Shown here piece after piece: positions 25,283-33,426 of a stretch of 47,841 bases of DNA (position 1 is the stretch's first letter; the number at the start of each line of letters is the position of its first letter). The notes under the pieces are model-generated. The model was not told the origin of the DNA and did not search any database. It saw only the letters and a program-made list of their open reading frames with translations. The position numbers and the translations under genes were made by a program. This stretch comes from Chryseobacterium sp. CH21 (lineage in GTDB: Bacteria; Bacteroidota; Bacteroidia; Flavobacteriales; Weeksellaceae), in contig NZ_QICI01000075.1 in assembly GCF_004119445.1 (NCBI RefSeq), positions 1 to 47,841 on the forward strand, given 5' to 3'.

Positions 25283-28114
25283 TTAAAATGTTAAGTTCAT
25301 ACCGAATGTATAAATGGCAGAGATTGGGTAAATATTATTATCAATTCCCATTTGTACTCTATCTGTATTTGTAATCTCTGGAGAGAAACCATGATATTTA
25401 AAACTTGTCCATGGATTCTGTGCACTCACATATAATCTCAATTTTGTGATTGAAAGAGCTTTTGCAAATGTTTTTGGCAAGTTATACCCAATTTGAACAT
25501 TTCTTAGTCTGATATAGCTACCATCTTCTACATAGAAACTATTTGGTAAAATGATGGATTGGTTAGTGGTAATCATTGCATTGGTATTAGAAGTACCTGC
25601 TCCATGCCATCTGTTATTATACATATCCAAATCCCAGGTTTCGTTTCCAAAACGCTGTTCACGGTTATAGTTGTATATTTTGTTACCAAATACCCCTTGG
25701 AAATCAACCGCAATATCAAAATCATATACATTAAAATTAACTCCAAAACCATAAGTTCCTTTAGGAATTGGGCTTCCTAAGAATGTTTTATCTCTTGAAT
25801 CAATTGTGCCGTTACCATCCTGATCTGCGAATTTGAACCATCCCGCTTTTGCTCCAGGCTGTCCTGAAGCTGCTGCTTCCGCATCTGTCTGGAAAACACC
25901 TGCAACCTGATAACCATAGTAAGAACCTACTGGCTGACCACTCTGCAATCTAACAATAGAGTTTCCAAATAAACTGGCTCCTGTTTCTAAATAAGATCCA
26001 CCATACACTGATGTGATTTCATTTTTAAGGGAAGTAAAGTTTCCATATATTCCAAAAGTAACATTTTCACTAAGTTTAGTATTATAATTAACTGAAACTT
26101 CAAAACCTCTATTGTTAAAAGAGTATGCATTAGTGTAAAAACTATTCCAGTTGCTTGCACCGGATACTGTTCCCTGTACTATACTATAGACTACATCTTT
26201 AGAGTCTTTATCATAATAAGCGGCATCAATTTTAAGTTTATTATTAAGCAACGCCATTTCCAACCCTACATCTTTACCTGTTGTAGTTTCCCAGCCAATA
26301 TTGGGATTAATAAATTCTGTAATAGTCTGGGCCGGGTAACCTGTATTACCAAAATATGCACCACCTCCTATAATAGTTGTATTCGAATTAAACTTTCTCA
26401 ATACAGTCGGGTTTCCAAGCTCACCATAGCTGGCTCTTAATTTTAATAAATTGAATACATTCTGTTCACTCATAAAGTCTTCTTTAGAAATTACCCAACC
26501 TGCACTAATTGCCGGAAAGGTTTTAGATCTATCAACACTAATTTGTGAACTTGCATCTCTACGTATGGATGCGTTTACTAAATATTTTCCTTTATAATCA
26601 TAGTTAATTCTTCCAAAGAAAGATTCAATTCTTTGCTGATCCTGGAAAACTCCAGAAACAACAGCGTCATCTCTATCTACACCTTCTACATGAACAAGGT
26701 CTGTTCCGTTGGCAATATTTAAAGAACCATTAGTTCCGTCATAGTTTACATTTCTTGCAGACCAATAATCTTGTGATAAGGTAGTTCTCGTTCTTGAAAA
26801 ACCAGCAAGTATATCAAAATTATGATTACCAAATTTCTTCTTCCAGTTGATGGTATTATCCCAAACATAATTACTATTTCTAAAATTCCTTGTAATCAAA
26901 GTAGATTTCACTTGATTAGCAGGTGGAACATAGCCCATTGTTGGTGTATATTCATATTGGCTAGGATTATAACGATCACTAGAATAGCTGATTCTGAATG
27001 TAAAATCCTTCAGGAATTTTAATTCTCCCCAGATGTTATTCAATAGTCTTTCCTGTCTTACCTGAGAACGATATAAATCCAGCTTCGCTCTTGGGTTAGG
27101 TATAGAATACCCATTGAAAAACTGATAATCCCCTGTAGCAGGATTCATTACAGAAAATATAGGAGGAGCATTATATGCATCTAATAAAGGATTCTGTGCT
27201 ACATCAGTACGCATTTTTGAGAAACTGAAGTTATCTCCAATGGTAATGTTATCTGTGATTTTGTAGCTAAGGTTTAATTTTGTATTAAATCTGTTAAAAC
27301 CACTTCCGGAGTTAATTCCATGGCCTGCAGCAAGGTTACCTTCGTCTTGAAGATATCCCACACTACCATAATAATTAAGTTTTCCTATACTTCCTGTTGC
27401 CGAAAAATCATTAGAATTAATGATACTTGTACGGAAAATCTCATTATACCAGTTGGTATCTGCAGGAAAATTGGATCTGGAAATAAAATCTGAAGGTTGT
27501 GGATTAGGAACATCATTTTTTATCTTTTCATTATATAATTCTACATACTGATCAGAATTAACCATTTTAGGAATATTGGTCACCTTTTTAATTCCTAAAT
27601 ATGAATTTACACTAAAAACAGGCTTTCCTTTTCCAGTCTTTGTCTTGATGATAACAGCTCCATTGGCTGCCTGAGCTCCAAAAATGGCCAAACTCGATGG
27701 ATCTTTCAGTACGCTCATAGATTCAATATCCTGAGGATTAAGGAAGGAAATATCATCTGTAATCATTCCATCAACAATAAATACAGTTTTACCCGTAAGG
27801 GAACCAACTCCTCTGATGTCTACTCTCGGGGACCCACCAGGAGTACCTGTATTGGTAATATTTACCCCTGCCAGCCTACCCTGTATAGAACTTATTGGGT
27901 TGGCATTTGGTTTGTCGGCAAGATCTTTTGCAGAAACCATTCCGATACTTCCGGTCACGTTTTCTTTTTTCTGAGCTCCATATCCAATCAGAACTACTTC
28001 TTCGATCTTCTGCTCTTTGGCAGTAGTATCTTTTCTAGCAGTCTGTGCATTGACATTCATACCGAAGTACAGAACAGCAATCAGGCATGAATACTTTAAA
28101 TTACTTTGTTTCAT
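25283..28114 (-). CDS. SusC/RagA-family TonB-dependent outer-membrane transporter
   Basis: This 22-strand outer-membrane barrel imports oligosaccharides with its SusD partner, powered by TonB. The signal peptide ends 'GMNVNA|QT'. The TonB box-like 'EEVVLIGYG' lies at residues 38-46, followed by the plug ('VTGSIGMVSAKDL', 'SIQGRLAGVNI', 'DIRGVGSLTG', 'FIVDGMITDDISFLNPQDIE') and the barrel, ending in 'YTFGMNLTF' with a C-terminal Phe. It is 943 residues. It lacks the N-terminal carboxypeptidase-D-like domain that most SusC proteins have, and no FecR/STN extension is present, so anti-sigma control at this protein is unlikely. First gene of the PUL. Confidence 0.95.
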   Translation of the reverse strand: MKQSNLKYSCLIAVLYFGMNVNAQTARKDTTAKEQKIEEVVLIGYGAQKKENVTGSIGMVSAKDLADKPNANPISSIQGRLAGVNITNTGTPGGSPRVDIRGVGSLTGKTVFIVDGMITDDISFLNPQDIESMSVLKDPSSLAIFGAQAANGAVIIKTKTGKGKPVFSVNSYLGIKKVTNIPKMVNSDQYVELYNEKIKNDVPNPQPSDFISRSNFPADTNWYNEIFRTSIINSNDFSATGSIGKLNYYGSVGYLQDEGNLAAGHGINSGSGFNRFNTKLNLSYKITDNITIGDNFSFSKMRTDVAQNPLLDAYNAPPIFSVMNPATGDYQFFNGYSIPNPRAKLDLYRSQVRQERLLNNIWGELKFLKDFTFRISYSSDRYNPSQYEYTPTMGYVPPANQVKSTLITRNFRNSNYVWDNTINWKKKFGNHNFDILAGFSRTRTTLSQDYWSARNVNYDGTNGSLNIANGTDLVHVEGVDRDDAVVSGVFQDQQRIESFFGRINYDYKGKYLVNASIRRDASSQISVDRSKTFPAISAGWVISKEDFMSEQNVFNLLKLRASYGELGNPTVLRKFNSNTTIIGGGAYFGNTGYPAQTITEFINPNIGWETTTGKDVGLEMALLNNKLKIDAAYYDKDSKDVVYSIVQGTVSGASNWNSFYTNAYSFNNRGFEVSVNYNTKLSENVTFGIYGNFTSLKNEITSVYGGSYLETGASLFGNSIVRLQSGQPVGSYYGYQVAGVFQTDAEAAASGQPGAKAGWFKFADQDGNGTIDSRDKTFLGSPIPKGTYGFGVNFNVYDFDIAVDFQGVFGNKIYNYNREQRFGNETWDLDMYNNRWHGAGTSNTNAMITTNQSIILPNSFYVEDGSYIRLRNVQIGYNLPKTFAKALSITKLRLYVSAQNPWTSFKYHGFSPEITNTDRVQMGIDNNIYPISAIYTFGMNLTF

Positions 28115-28480
28115 ATAGTTTCAATTTTATTCAAATAAATTCAATCTTTTTTTTTTCCCTAAATAGTAGAGTTATTTAAAATCTCAAAAAAAGACATTAG
28201 CCAAAAATATAAAAAATATTGAACAATGTTAAATTATCTTAAACATTTAAATATTCACCTGTTTTATTGTATTTAAACTGACAAATATTTAAATATTATA
28301 AATTTATACTCAAAATAATTATCAATTAACCCATATTTCATTAATGTTAAATTAACATTTCAACCTCAAAAATTCACCAAATCCGACCTTCAATTTAATA
28401 TTTTGTTAAATAGAGAATAGTAATTACCTTTGGTGCAGTTTTTGAGAAAAGGATTTAGACAATAATCAATAAAAAGATCA
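28115..28480. other. AT-rich divergent promoter region between susC and the DUF4197 gene
   Basis: No gene is seen. On the minus strand a TATTTTTG -7-like box at 28202-28209 lies 87 bases before the susC ATG without a good -33 partner. On the plus strand a complete promoter match lies at 28402-28432. Runs of A/T such as 'aaatatttaaatatt' fill the middle. Confidence 0.6.
28402..28432 (+). promoter_or_regulatory. Bacteroidetes promoter of the DUF4197 gene
   Basis: TTTG (28402-28405), exactly 19 bases of spacer, then TACCTTTG (28425-28432): a full match to the TTTG/N19/TAnnTTTG consensus for the primary sigma factor, 48 bases before the ATG. Confidence 0.75.
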
Positions 28481-29152
28481 ATGAAAAAATATATCATTGC
28501 AGCCGCTCTTATGATCGGGACCGGTGCTGTCATTACCACCAGTGTACAATCATGTACAACATTGGCCACATCGGACATGGGGCTTTCTATTATAAAAAGA
28601 ATTCTGCTTAATGGTATTGATAAGGGGATGGGAATCTATGGAAACAAAGAAGCCTTCCTTCAGAATAATATGGTAGATAAAGCTCTTCCAAAGGAGTTGA
28701 GAGATATTAACTCTATGCTGGAGAAGGTAGCTCCGTCATTGGTCGCCAAAGAAAGAGATTATATTGCACAGGCAGCAGCTTATACGGTAAATACCTCGAA
28801 ACCGATTTTAGAAGGTGCTGTAAACAGTCTGAATGCTCAGGATGTAACGAGAATCATGCAGGGAACTACGGCTACACAGGTTCTGAAAGAAAAAACATCC
28901 CAACAGCTTATTGCAGCTATTGCACCTAAAGTAGACGAAAAACTGAATGAATATGGAATTGTAAAAACAATCAACACCGCATTATCAGGAAGTAACTTTT
29001 TGGGAAGTCTTTTAGGAGGAAACAAAAATACAGTTAATTCCGGTGGATTGAGCCAGCTTGCTTCAGAACAACTGGTAAACGGACTGTTCAATATCATTGA
29101 AGATTACGAGCATCAGAACTCCAAAGCCCTTCTTGGACCATTTGGAAAATAG
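28481..29152 (+). CDS. DUF4197 lipoprotein
   Basis: This exported lipoprotein of unknown function has a signal sequence with lipobox 'TTSVQSC', then a helical 200-residue body typical of DUF4197: 'ILLNGIDKGMGIYGNKEAFL', 'VDKALPKELRDINSMLEKV', 'LFNIIEDYEHQNSKALLGPFG'. It is 223 residues, complete. It is transcribed on plus from its own promoter, followed 40 bases later by the DUF493 gene, so the two may form an operon ending at the terminator at 29508. Role unknown. Confidence 0.88.
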   Translation: MKKYIIAAALMIGTGAVITTSVQSCTTLATSDMGLSIIKRILLNGIDKGMGIYGNKEAFLQNNMVDKALPKELRDINSMLEKVAPSLVAKERDYIAQAAAYTVNTSKPILEGAVNSLNAQDVTRIMQGTTATQVLKEKTSQQLIAAIAPKVDEKLNEYGIVKTINTALSGSNFLGSLLGGNKNTVNSGGLSQLASEQLVNGLFNIIEDYEHQNSKALLGPFGK

Positions 29153-29192
29153 GAAAAATTTCGTTATATTTATATTATATTAATAATTGGAG

Positions 29193-29498
29193 ATGGATAT
29201 ATTACAAGGAAATCAACACGCAAATCCTGAGGATTTTTACGAGTCTTTGAAGGACAAACTGGAGGATCATCATGATTTTCCGGAGGATTATTTATTTAAA
29301 TTTATTATTCCTACAGACCAGTCAAAACTTACTGAAATTTACAAAGTTTTTGATGGGATTAAATTTACACTGGGAAACCGAGAAAGTAAAAATGGAAAAT
29401 ACACAGCCTGCAACATCAATGCATTTGTTTTAGATGCCAATCAGGTTGTCAATATTTATAAAGAAGTAGCAAAAATAGAAGGCGTTATTCTATTGTAA
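29193..29498 (+). CDS. DUF493 (YbeD-like) family protein
   Basis: This small cytoplasmic protein has the DUF493/YbeD fold, an ACT-like alpha/beta domain of uncertain, possibly regulatory, role. It reads 'FKFIIPTDQSKLTEIYKVFD' then 'SKNGKYTACNINAFVLDANQVVNIYKEV', the family pattern. The frame is open two codons upstream (TTG at 29187), but ATG 29193 gives 101 residues and lies 4 bases after a 'TTGG' stretch. It follows the DUF4197 gene and is closed by a strong terminator. Confidence 0.88.
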   Translation: MDILQGNQHANPEDFYESLKDKLEDHHDFPEDYLFKFIIPTDQSKLTEIYKVFDGIKFTLGNRESKNGKYTACNINAFVLDANQVVNIYKEVAKIEGVILL

Positions 29499-29507
29499 AA
29501 GCAAAAG

Positions 29508-29538
29508 CCGTTTCATCATAGCGATGAAGCGGTTTTTT
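29508..29538 (+). terminator. rho-independent terminator after the DUF493 gene
   Basis: A 10-bp stem ccgtttcatc/gatgaagcgg (29508-29517, 29523-29532) with one G-T pair, then six T (29533-29538), starting 10 bases past the stop. Confidence 0.88.
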
Positions 29539-29569
29539 ATGATCCAAAAAAAACATAAACCAAAGCACA

Positions 29570-30046
29570 ATGAACATCCAACTGATCTTATTGAATGTTA
29601 TTTTAACGGCAACCACCGCAACGAGCTGTATGCATAAAAATAATAGTGACAATACAACCAATATCACCAATGCAGTTCAAAAGCAAAAGATTGAACAAAT
29701 TCAATTAACAGAAATGACAAGAGGGTTCAGAAAAAGTATTATCTACACCCCATCTTCAAAGACAACAAACACCAATGAAGAGGTTGCTAATGCTAAGATA
29801 TCTCCTTCTGAATGGAATACGGTTTCCAAGCTGGCCGGAACTATTGATCTATCCAAAATAGCAGATCTTCCATCTCCTACTACAGGCCGACACTCTGATC
29901 GTGCATTGGCAAGCAATCTTATAATCACTTCCAATGGTACTGAGTATACTTCTGCAACTTTTGACTCCGGTAATCCTCCTAAGGAACTGGAAGCATTATA
30001 CAATGCAATAATTGGATCTGATAAGACAAAAGATAAAACGCAATAA
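29570..30046 (+). CDS. hypothetical small lipoprotein
   Basis: This 158-residue exported protein has a signal sequence and a lipobox-like 'TATTATSC|MHKN'. The mature part is polar, with 'QIQLTEMTRGFRKSIIYTP', 'SEWNTVSKLAGTIDLSKIADL' and 'NGTEYTSATFDSGNPPKELEALYN'. The 'TRGF...' and 'W..I......DL..I..L' arrangement resembles small Bacteroidetes lipoproteins of unknown role that I cannot name. It is a single-gene unit between two terminators. Confidence 0.8.
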   Translation: MNIQLILLNVILTATTATSCMHKNNSDNTTNITNAVQKQKIEQIQLTEMTRGFRKSIIYTPSSKTTNTNEEVANAKISPSEWNTVSKLAGTIDLSKIADLPSPTTGRHSDRALASNLIITSNGTEYTSATFDSGNPPKELEALYNAIIGSDKTKDKTQ

Positions 30047-30050
30047 AAAT

Positions 30051-30080
30051 AAAAAGAACGCTCTGCAGAGCGTTCTTTTT
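30051..30080. terminator. bidirectional terminator between convergent genes
   Basis: A perfect 30-base palindrome centred at 30065/30066 (aaaaagaacgctctg and its complement), with T runs on both sides. It serves the plus-strand lipoprotein gene and the minus-strand ArsC-like gene. Confidence 0.92.
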
Positions 30081-30094
30081 TATAATATATATCT

Positions 30095-30445
30095 TTACTT
30101 TTCAATAAAGAATTTCACATTTTCAATGGGCCTTCCCAACATGGCTACTGAACCTTTTACTAAAATAGGTCTTTGTATCAGGGATGGATTTTCAGACAAA
30201 ATCTTGAGCCATTCTTCTTCCGAGTAATTTTTATCTGCATAATTTTCAAGATACAGCTTATCTGTTTTACGGATGATATGAAAAACAGTTTGGTTCAATT
30301 TTTTCAGCACTGTTCTTAGTTCAAGAATGCTTAATGGATCTTCAACGATATTAATGATCTCAAAAGGCACTCCGTTTTCGTCAAGATACTCTAATACCGC
30401 ATTTGACTTTGAACAGTTTCCGTTATGTAACACTTTAACTACCAT
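30095..30445 (-). CDS. arsenate reductase (ArsC)-family, thioredoxin-fold protein
   Basis: This ArsC/Spx-family protein has a thioredoxin fold that uses one active-site cysteine with glutathione or glutaredoxin. 'LHNGNCSKSNAVLEYL' carries Cys11 in the usual 'C-S-K-S' setting, and 'SLIQRPILVKG' supplies the conserved Arg92 of the RP motif. The length of 116 residues is right for ArsC (YffB/ArsC group). It stands alone, without ars operon partners, so arsenate may not be the real substrate. Confidence 0.88.
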   Translation of the reverse strand: MVVKVLHNGNCSKSNAVLEYLDENGVPFEIINIVEDPLSILELRTVLKKLNQTVFHIIRKTDKLYLENYADKNYSEEEWLKILSENPSLIQRPILVKGSVAMLGRPIENVKFFIEK

Positions 30446-30534
30446 GATCTATTATTCAAAAAAAGTTAAACTTGCTTTCAACAAATTTAAAAAGAATTAC
30501 CCTGAGTATGTCTTAATATTCTGATAAAAATATG

Positions 30535-31149
30535 TTAAAACAATCCGTGAAGTTCAGCTTCAATTTTCTCCAGAATAAATCCGAAATCTTCCGGTTTTTC
30601 AACGAAATCAAGATCATCCACCTCCACAATCAGAAGTTTTCCTTCCGTATAATTGGAAATCCATTTTTCGTATTTCTGATTCAGTTTTGAAAGGTATTCA
30701 ATACTGATAGACGCTTCATACTCACGCCCTCTTTTATAGATTTTTTTAACCAGATTGGGAACATCTGATTTCAAATAGATCAGCAGATCCGGAGCAGAAA
30801 CAAAAGATTTCATCAAATCAAATACTGATGAATAGTTATTGAAGTCCCTGTCCGAAAGAAGATTCATATCATTTAAGTTTTCTGCAAAAATATGAGCATC
30901 TTCATAAATGGTACGATCCTGAATAATATTTTTACCACTTTCTCTGATTTCCTTTACCTGACGGAATCTGCTACCCAGGAAATACACCTGAAGTGCAAAA
31001 CTCCACTTGCTCATATCTGAATAAAAATCCTCCAGATAAGGGTTATGATCTACGTCTTCAAATTGTGCATCCCATCCGTAATGCTTGGAAAGCATCGTTG
31101 TCAAAGTTGTTTTTCCGGCTCCGATGTTTCCTGTAACTGCAATATGCAT
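30535..31149 (-). CDS. deoxynucleoside kinase
   Basis: This salvage kinase phosphorylates deoxynucleosides to dNMPs, cytoplasmic, of the dNK/dGK family. The P-loop 'GNIGAGKTTL' is at residues 7-16. 'EDVDHNPYLEDFYSDMSKWSF' contains the substrate-site acidic and aromatic residues, 'DRTIYEDAHIF' matches the 'ERS/DRT' nucleoside-binding motif, and 'KRGREYEASISIEYL' resembles the LID arginine region. It is 204 residues, complete. It is 27 bases downstream of a secreted protein gene on the same strand. Confidence 0.92.
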   Translation of the reverse strand: MHIAVTGNIGAGKTTLTTMLSKHYGWDAQFEDVDHNPYLEDFYSDMSKWSFALQVYFLGSRFRQVKEIRESGKNIIQDRTIYEDAHIFAENLNDMNLLSDRDFNNYSSVFDLMKSFVSAPDLLIYLKSDVPNLVKKIYKRGREYEASISIEYLSKLNQKYEKWISNYTEGKLLIVEVDDLDFVEKPEDFGFILEKIEAELHGLF

Positions 31150-31176
31150 AATATTCTTTTTCCTTGTATTTACTGA

Positions 31177-32139
31177 TTAATTGATAAGTTTTTCTAAGCC
31201 GTCAGTCTGAACTTCGGAAACCTCTTCGATCAATTTCTGTAATGTATTGTCTGAAGGTTTCTCCGCTGTTGTCTCTTTGGGGTTTTCTTCAGTTTTTTCT
31301 ACGGGTTTTTCTGTAGACTGCTGTAGAGATTCCGGCTGAGCTTCAAGCTGTTTTTGCTGTTTGGCTTTCTTTACTTTTTCAAGGCTGTAAAGATAGAGTT
31401 TGTTGCCCTTGATTTCAAAATAAGAGAGGATATTTTTATCCACAATTTGCGCATCCTGATCTTCAAAAATAGTCGCCATTCCCTTTTCAGGAATATATTG
31501 TGAAATGAAATTATTAGCCACCACAAGAATGGCATCATTCTCTCTTCTAAACCGTTTTCCGTTCTCCAAAGGGGCTTCAAACAGTTTTTCAAATTTCAGG
31601 CTGTAAATTCTGATATGTTTTCTTGTTAAAATATAGACCTTATTTTCATAGACCAGCATATCCATCAGATCTTCAAAACTGATATCAAAAGGATATGAAT
31701 TGATGGTCGTATCATTTCTGAAATTATACTGTATCAAACGTTTTGTGCTGTCATCCAGAAGCCAGAGCTGCTGCAGATCTTCGGCATATGCCATTCTGAT
31801 GAAACCAAATTTTTGTTTAAAATCAAGTTTTTGAATTTCATTCATATTCTGATCTACAAACTTCATTTCCTGAGCATTTTCAGAGAACAAAGGTACGTTC
31901 AGAGGGTTTTGTACGGATTGTACTTTATAAGGAACAGTAAGCATCATTTTCCCGATCTGTTTTCCCAAGGAATCGTATTTGGTAAAACTAAAATCCTTGT
32001 TTTTATAGATATACAGACTTCCATAATCATCGGCAAGCATATCCTTAGCTTCCTTGAGCTTCAAGGTATCTAAGGGTAGTATATTCTGCGCCGAAGCTGT
32101 ACAGAAAATGAGAAAAAATAGTATGTTTAAAAACTTCAC
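31177..32139 (-). CDS. secreted beta-propeller-like protein of unknown function
   Basis: This 320-residue exported protein has a signal peptide ending 'CTASA|QN'. The body has repeated strand-turn units ('YGSLYIYKNKDFSFTKYD', 'QLWLLDDSTKRLIQYNF', 'KVYILTRKHIRIYSLKF', 'KGNKLYLYSLEKVKKAK') suggesting a small propeller or sandwich. The last 60 residues are Glu/Lys/Pro/Thr-rich low complexity. The start is GTG, and GTGA overlaps the stop of a short upstream reading frame, which suggests coupling. It is followed by the kinase gene 27 bases on. No known family is recognised with confidence. Confidence 0.8.
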   Translation of the reverse strand: MKFLNILFFLIFCTASAQNILPLDTLKLKEAKDMLADDYGSLYIYKNKDFSFTKYDSLGKQIGKMMLTVPYKVQSVQNPLNVPLFSENAQEMKFVDQNMNEIQKLDFKQKFGFIRMAYAEDLQQLWLLDDSTKRLIQYNFRNDTTINSYPFDISFEDLMDMLVYENKVYILTRKHIRIYSLKFEKLFEAPLENGKRFRRENDAILVVANNFISQYIPEKGMATIFEDQDAQIVDKNILSYFEIKGNKLYLYSLEKVKKAKQQKQLEAQPESLQQSTEKPVEKTEENPKETTAEKPSDNTLQKLIEEVSEVQTDGLEKLIN

Positions 32140-32240
32140 TCTGCTTTTTTATTGGGGTCAAGATACTGAAAAATAATTTCATCCAAAAGAGGATTAAATT
32201 CAGTAAAATCTTCTTTGATAGTAATCAAAATCGAGACCAT
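32136..32240 (-). CDS. short coding-like frame or gene remnant ahead of the propeller gene
   Basis: A 34-residue frame from ATG 32240, 'MVSILITIKEDFTEFNPLL' and on to 'FQYLDPNKKAE'. Its TGA overlaps the GTG of the next gene by four bases. The frame stays open and protein-like upstream ('KVKIGEKSSFFNNR') to a TGA near 32290, just after the cyclotransferase gene ends. It could be a small gene or the C-terminus of a larger gene whose 5' part was lost when the cyclotransferase duplicated. Not recognised. Confidence 0.35.
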   Translation of the reverse strand: MVSILITIKEDFTEFNPLLDEIIFQYLDPNKKAE

Positions 32241-32299
32241 CCTGTTGTTGAAAAAAGAACTTTTCTCCCCAATTTTAACCTTGAGAAGTATAATTCAAT

Positions 32300-33340
32300 T
32301 TATTGAAAAGAAACTTCATAAATTTTCGGCCAGTTTTTTCCTGTTACGAGCATATTTTCACCTTTAAATGCAATTCCATTCAAAACATGTTCACTGTCGC
32401 CACGGCTATTCTCCTTTGTAAGCTGGGTAAAATCAAACTTCCCTACTACATCTCCGGTTTTGGGATTAATTTTCAGGATAACAGGTTTATGCCATACATT
32501 TGCATAGATAAAACCATTGTGGTATTCCAGCTCATTAAGCTGATCATAAATATTTTTGCTTCCGGCCACACAGACAGTCTTCACAACTGTTGAGGGATTA
32601 TTGACATCCAGAAAATAAAGATTTTTAGAACCGTCTGTAGCAATCAGATTTTTACCATCATAAGTAAGTCCCCATCCTTCTCCGATGATATTGGGCAAGG
32701 GAAATTCGGATATTTTCTTTAACGTGTTTTTATCGTAAATAAAACCGATTTTATTCCGATAAGTCAGCTGATATACTTTATCTCCAACGATGGTACAACC
32801 TTCAGAGAAAATCTCAGCAGGCTGCCTGGCAACGATTTTAGGAGCGGATGATCCTAAAGTATATTTTATCAATTGCGAGGCATTTTCCATCCCATCACTT
32901 TCATATATAGTATTTCCTTCCATTACAAAGCCCTCAATAAAGTTTTTTGGATCGTGGGGATAATCAGCAACTATTTTATAAGGAATATCCTTTTCCGTAA
33001 TTTTTGAGAATACATTGATGGTTGCATCCTGATTCAGGACTTCGCCGCCTTTTGTTTTGATGATAAAGATGACCTTGTTATCTCCCAGAGTGAAAAATTT
33101 AGGATCAATGGTTAAATCTTTAGTTTCTTTATCTCCAAGGCTGACTGCTATGCTTTCTGTATTTTCTGTAATTTCTTTCGGCAATTCAATTTTATCTCCG
33201 AAATGATAACCTTTCTTTTCTTTTGAATTGTTGTAATCTGCCAAAGAATCGAGCATTTTTTCATTGTTGCTGCAAGAAGCAAGTAAAAGAAATGCAGCAA
33301 AACCAATGTTGATATTTCGCTTAATAAAGTTGTTAATCAT
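32300..33340 (-). CDS. glutaminyl-peptide cyclotransferase lipoprotein (copy 1)
   Basis: This beta-propeller glutaminyl cyclase (plant/bacterial type, Glu_cyclase_2 family) turns an N-terminal Gln of exported proteins into pyroglutamate. The lipobox 'AAFLLLASC' predicts a periplasm-facing lipoprotein. Residues about 25-110 form a small beta domain, and the propeller follows with 'FIEGFVMEGNTIYESDG', 'GEGWGLTYDGKNLIATDGS', 'LNELEYHNGFIYANVW' and 'VLNGIAFKGENMLVTGKNW', the family's core motifs. It is 346 residues. It is a tandem paralog of the gene upstream, separated by a terminator. A -7-like TATTTTTG at 33345-33352 would place transcription start almost on the ATG. Confidence 0.92.
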   Translation of the reverse strand: MINNFIKRNINIGFAAFLLLASCSNNEKMLDSLADYNNSKEKKGYHFGDKIELPKEITENTESIAVSLGDKETKDLTIDPKFFTLGDNKVIFIIKTKGGEVLNQDATINVFSKITEKDIPYKIVADYPHDPKNFIEGFVMEGNTIYESDGMENASQLIKYTLGSSAPKIVARQPAEIFSEGCTIVGDKVYQLTYRNKIGFIYDKNTLKKISEFPLPNIIGEGWGLTYDGKNLIATDGSKNLYFLDVNNPSTVVKTVCVAGSKNIYDQLNELEYHNGFIYANVWHKPVILKINPKTGDVVGKFDFTQLTKENSRGDSEHVLNGIAFKGENMLVTGKNWPKIYEVSFQ

Positions 33341-33375
33341 GGATCAAAAATACTAAATTTTAGTCCTTAAAACGA

Positions 33376-33403
33376 AAATAGCGCTCCCAAAGGAACGCTA
33401 TTT
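33376..33403 (-). terminator. terminator between the two cyclotransferase genes
   Basis: An aaatagcg/cgctattt stem (33376-33383, 33396-33403), extended past one mismatch by tcc/gga, with a T-rich tail on the minus strand. It lies 23 bases past the stop of copy 2, so copy 1 needs its own promoter. Confidence 0.75.
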
Positions 33404-33426
33404 ATATATTTTATTAATAAATCAGA

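Noticed and set aside
28837..29097. Minus-strand open frame opposite the DUF4197 gene
   Set aside because: It lies wholly within a well-recognised plus-strand gene and has no family-like features.
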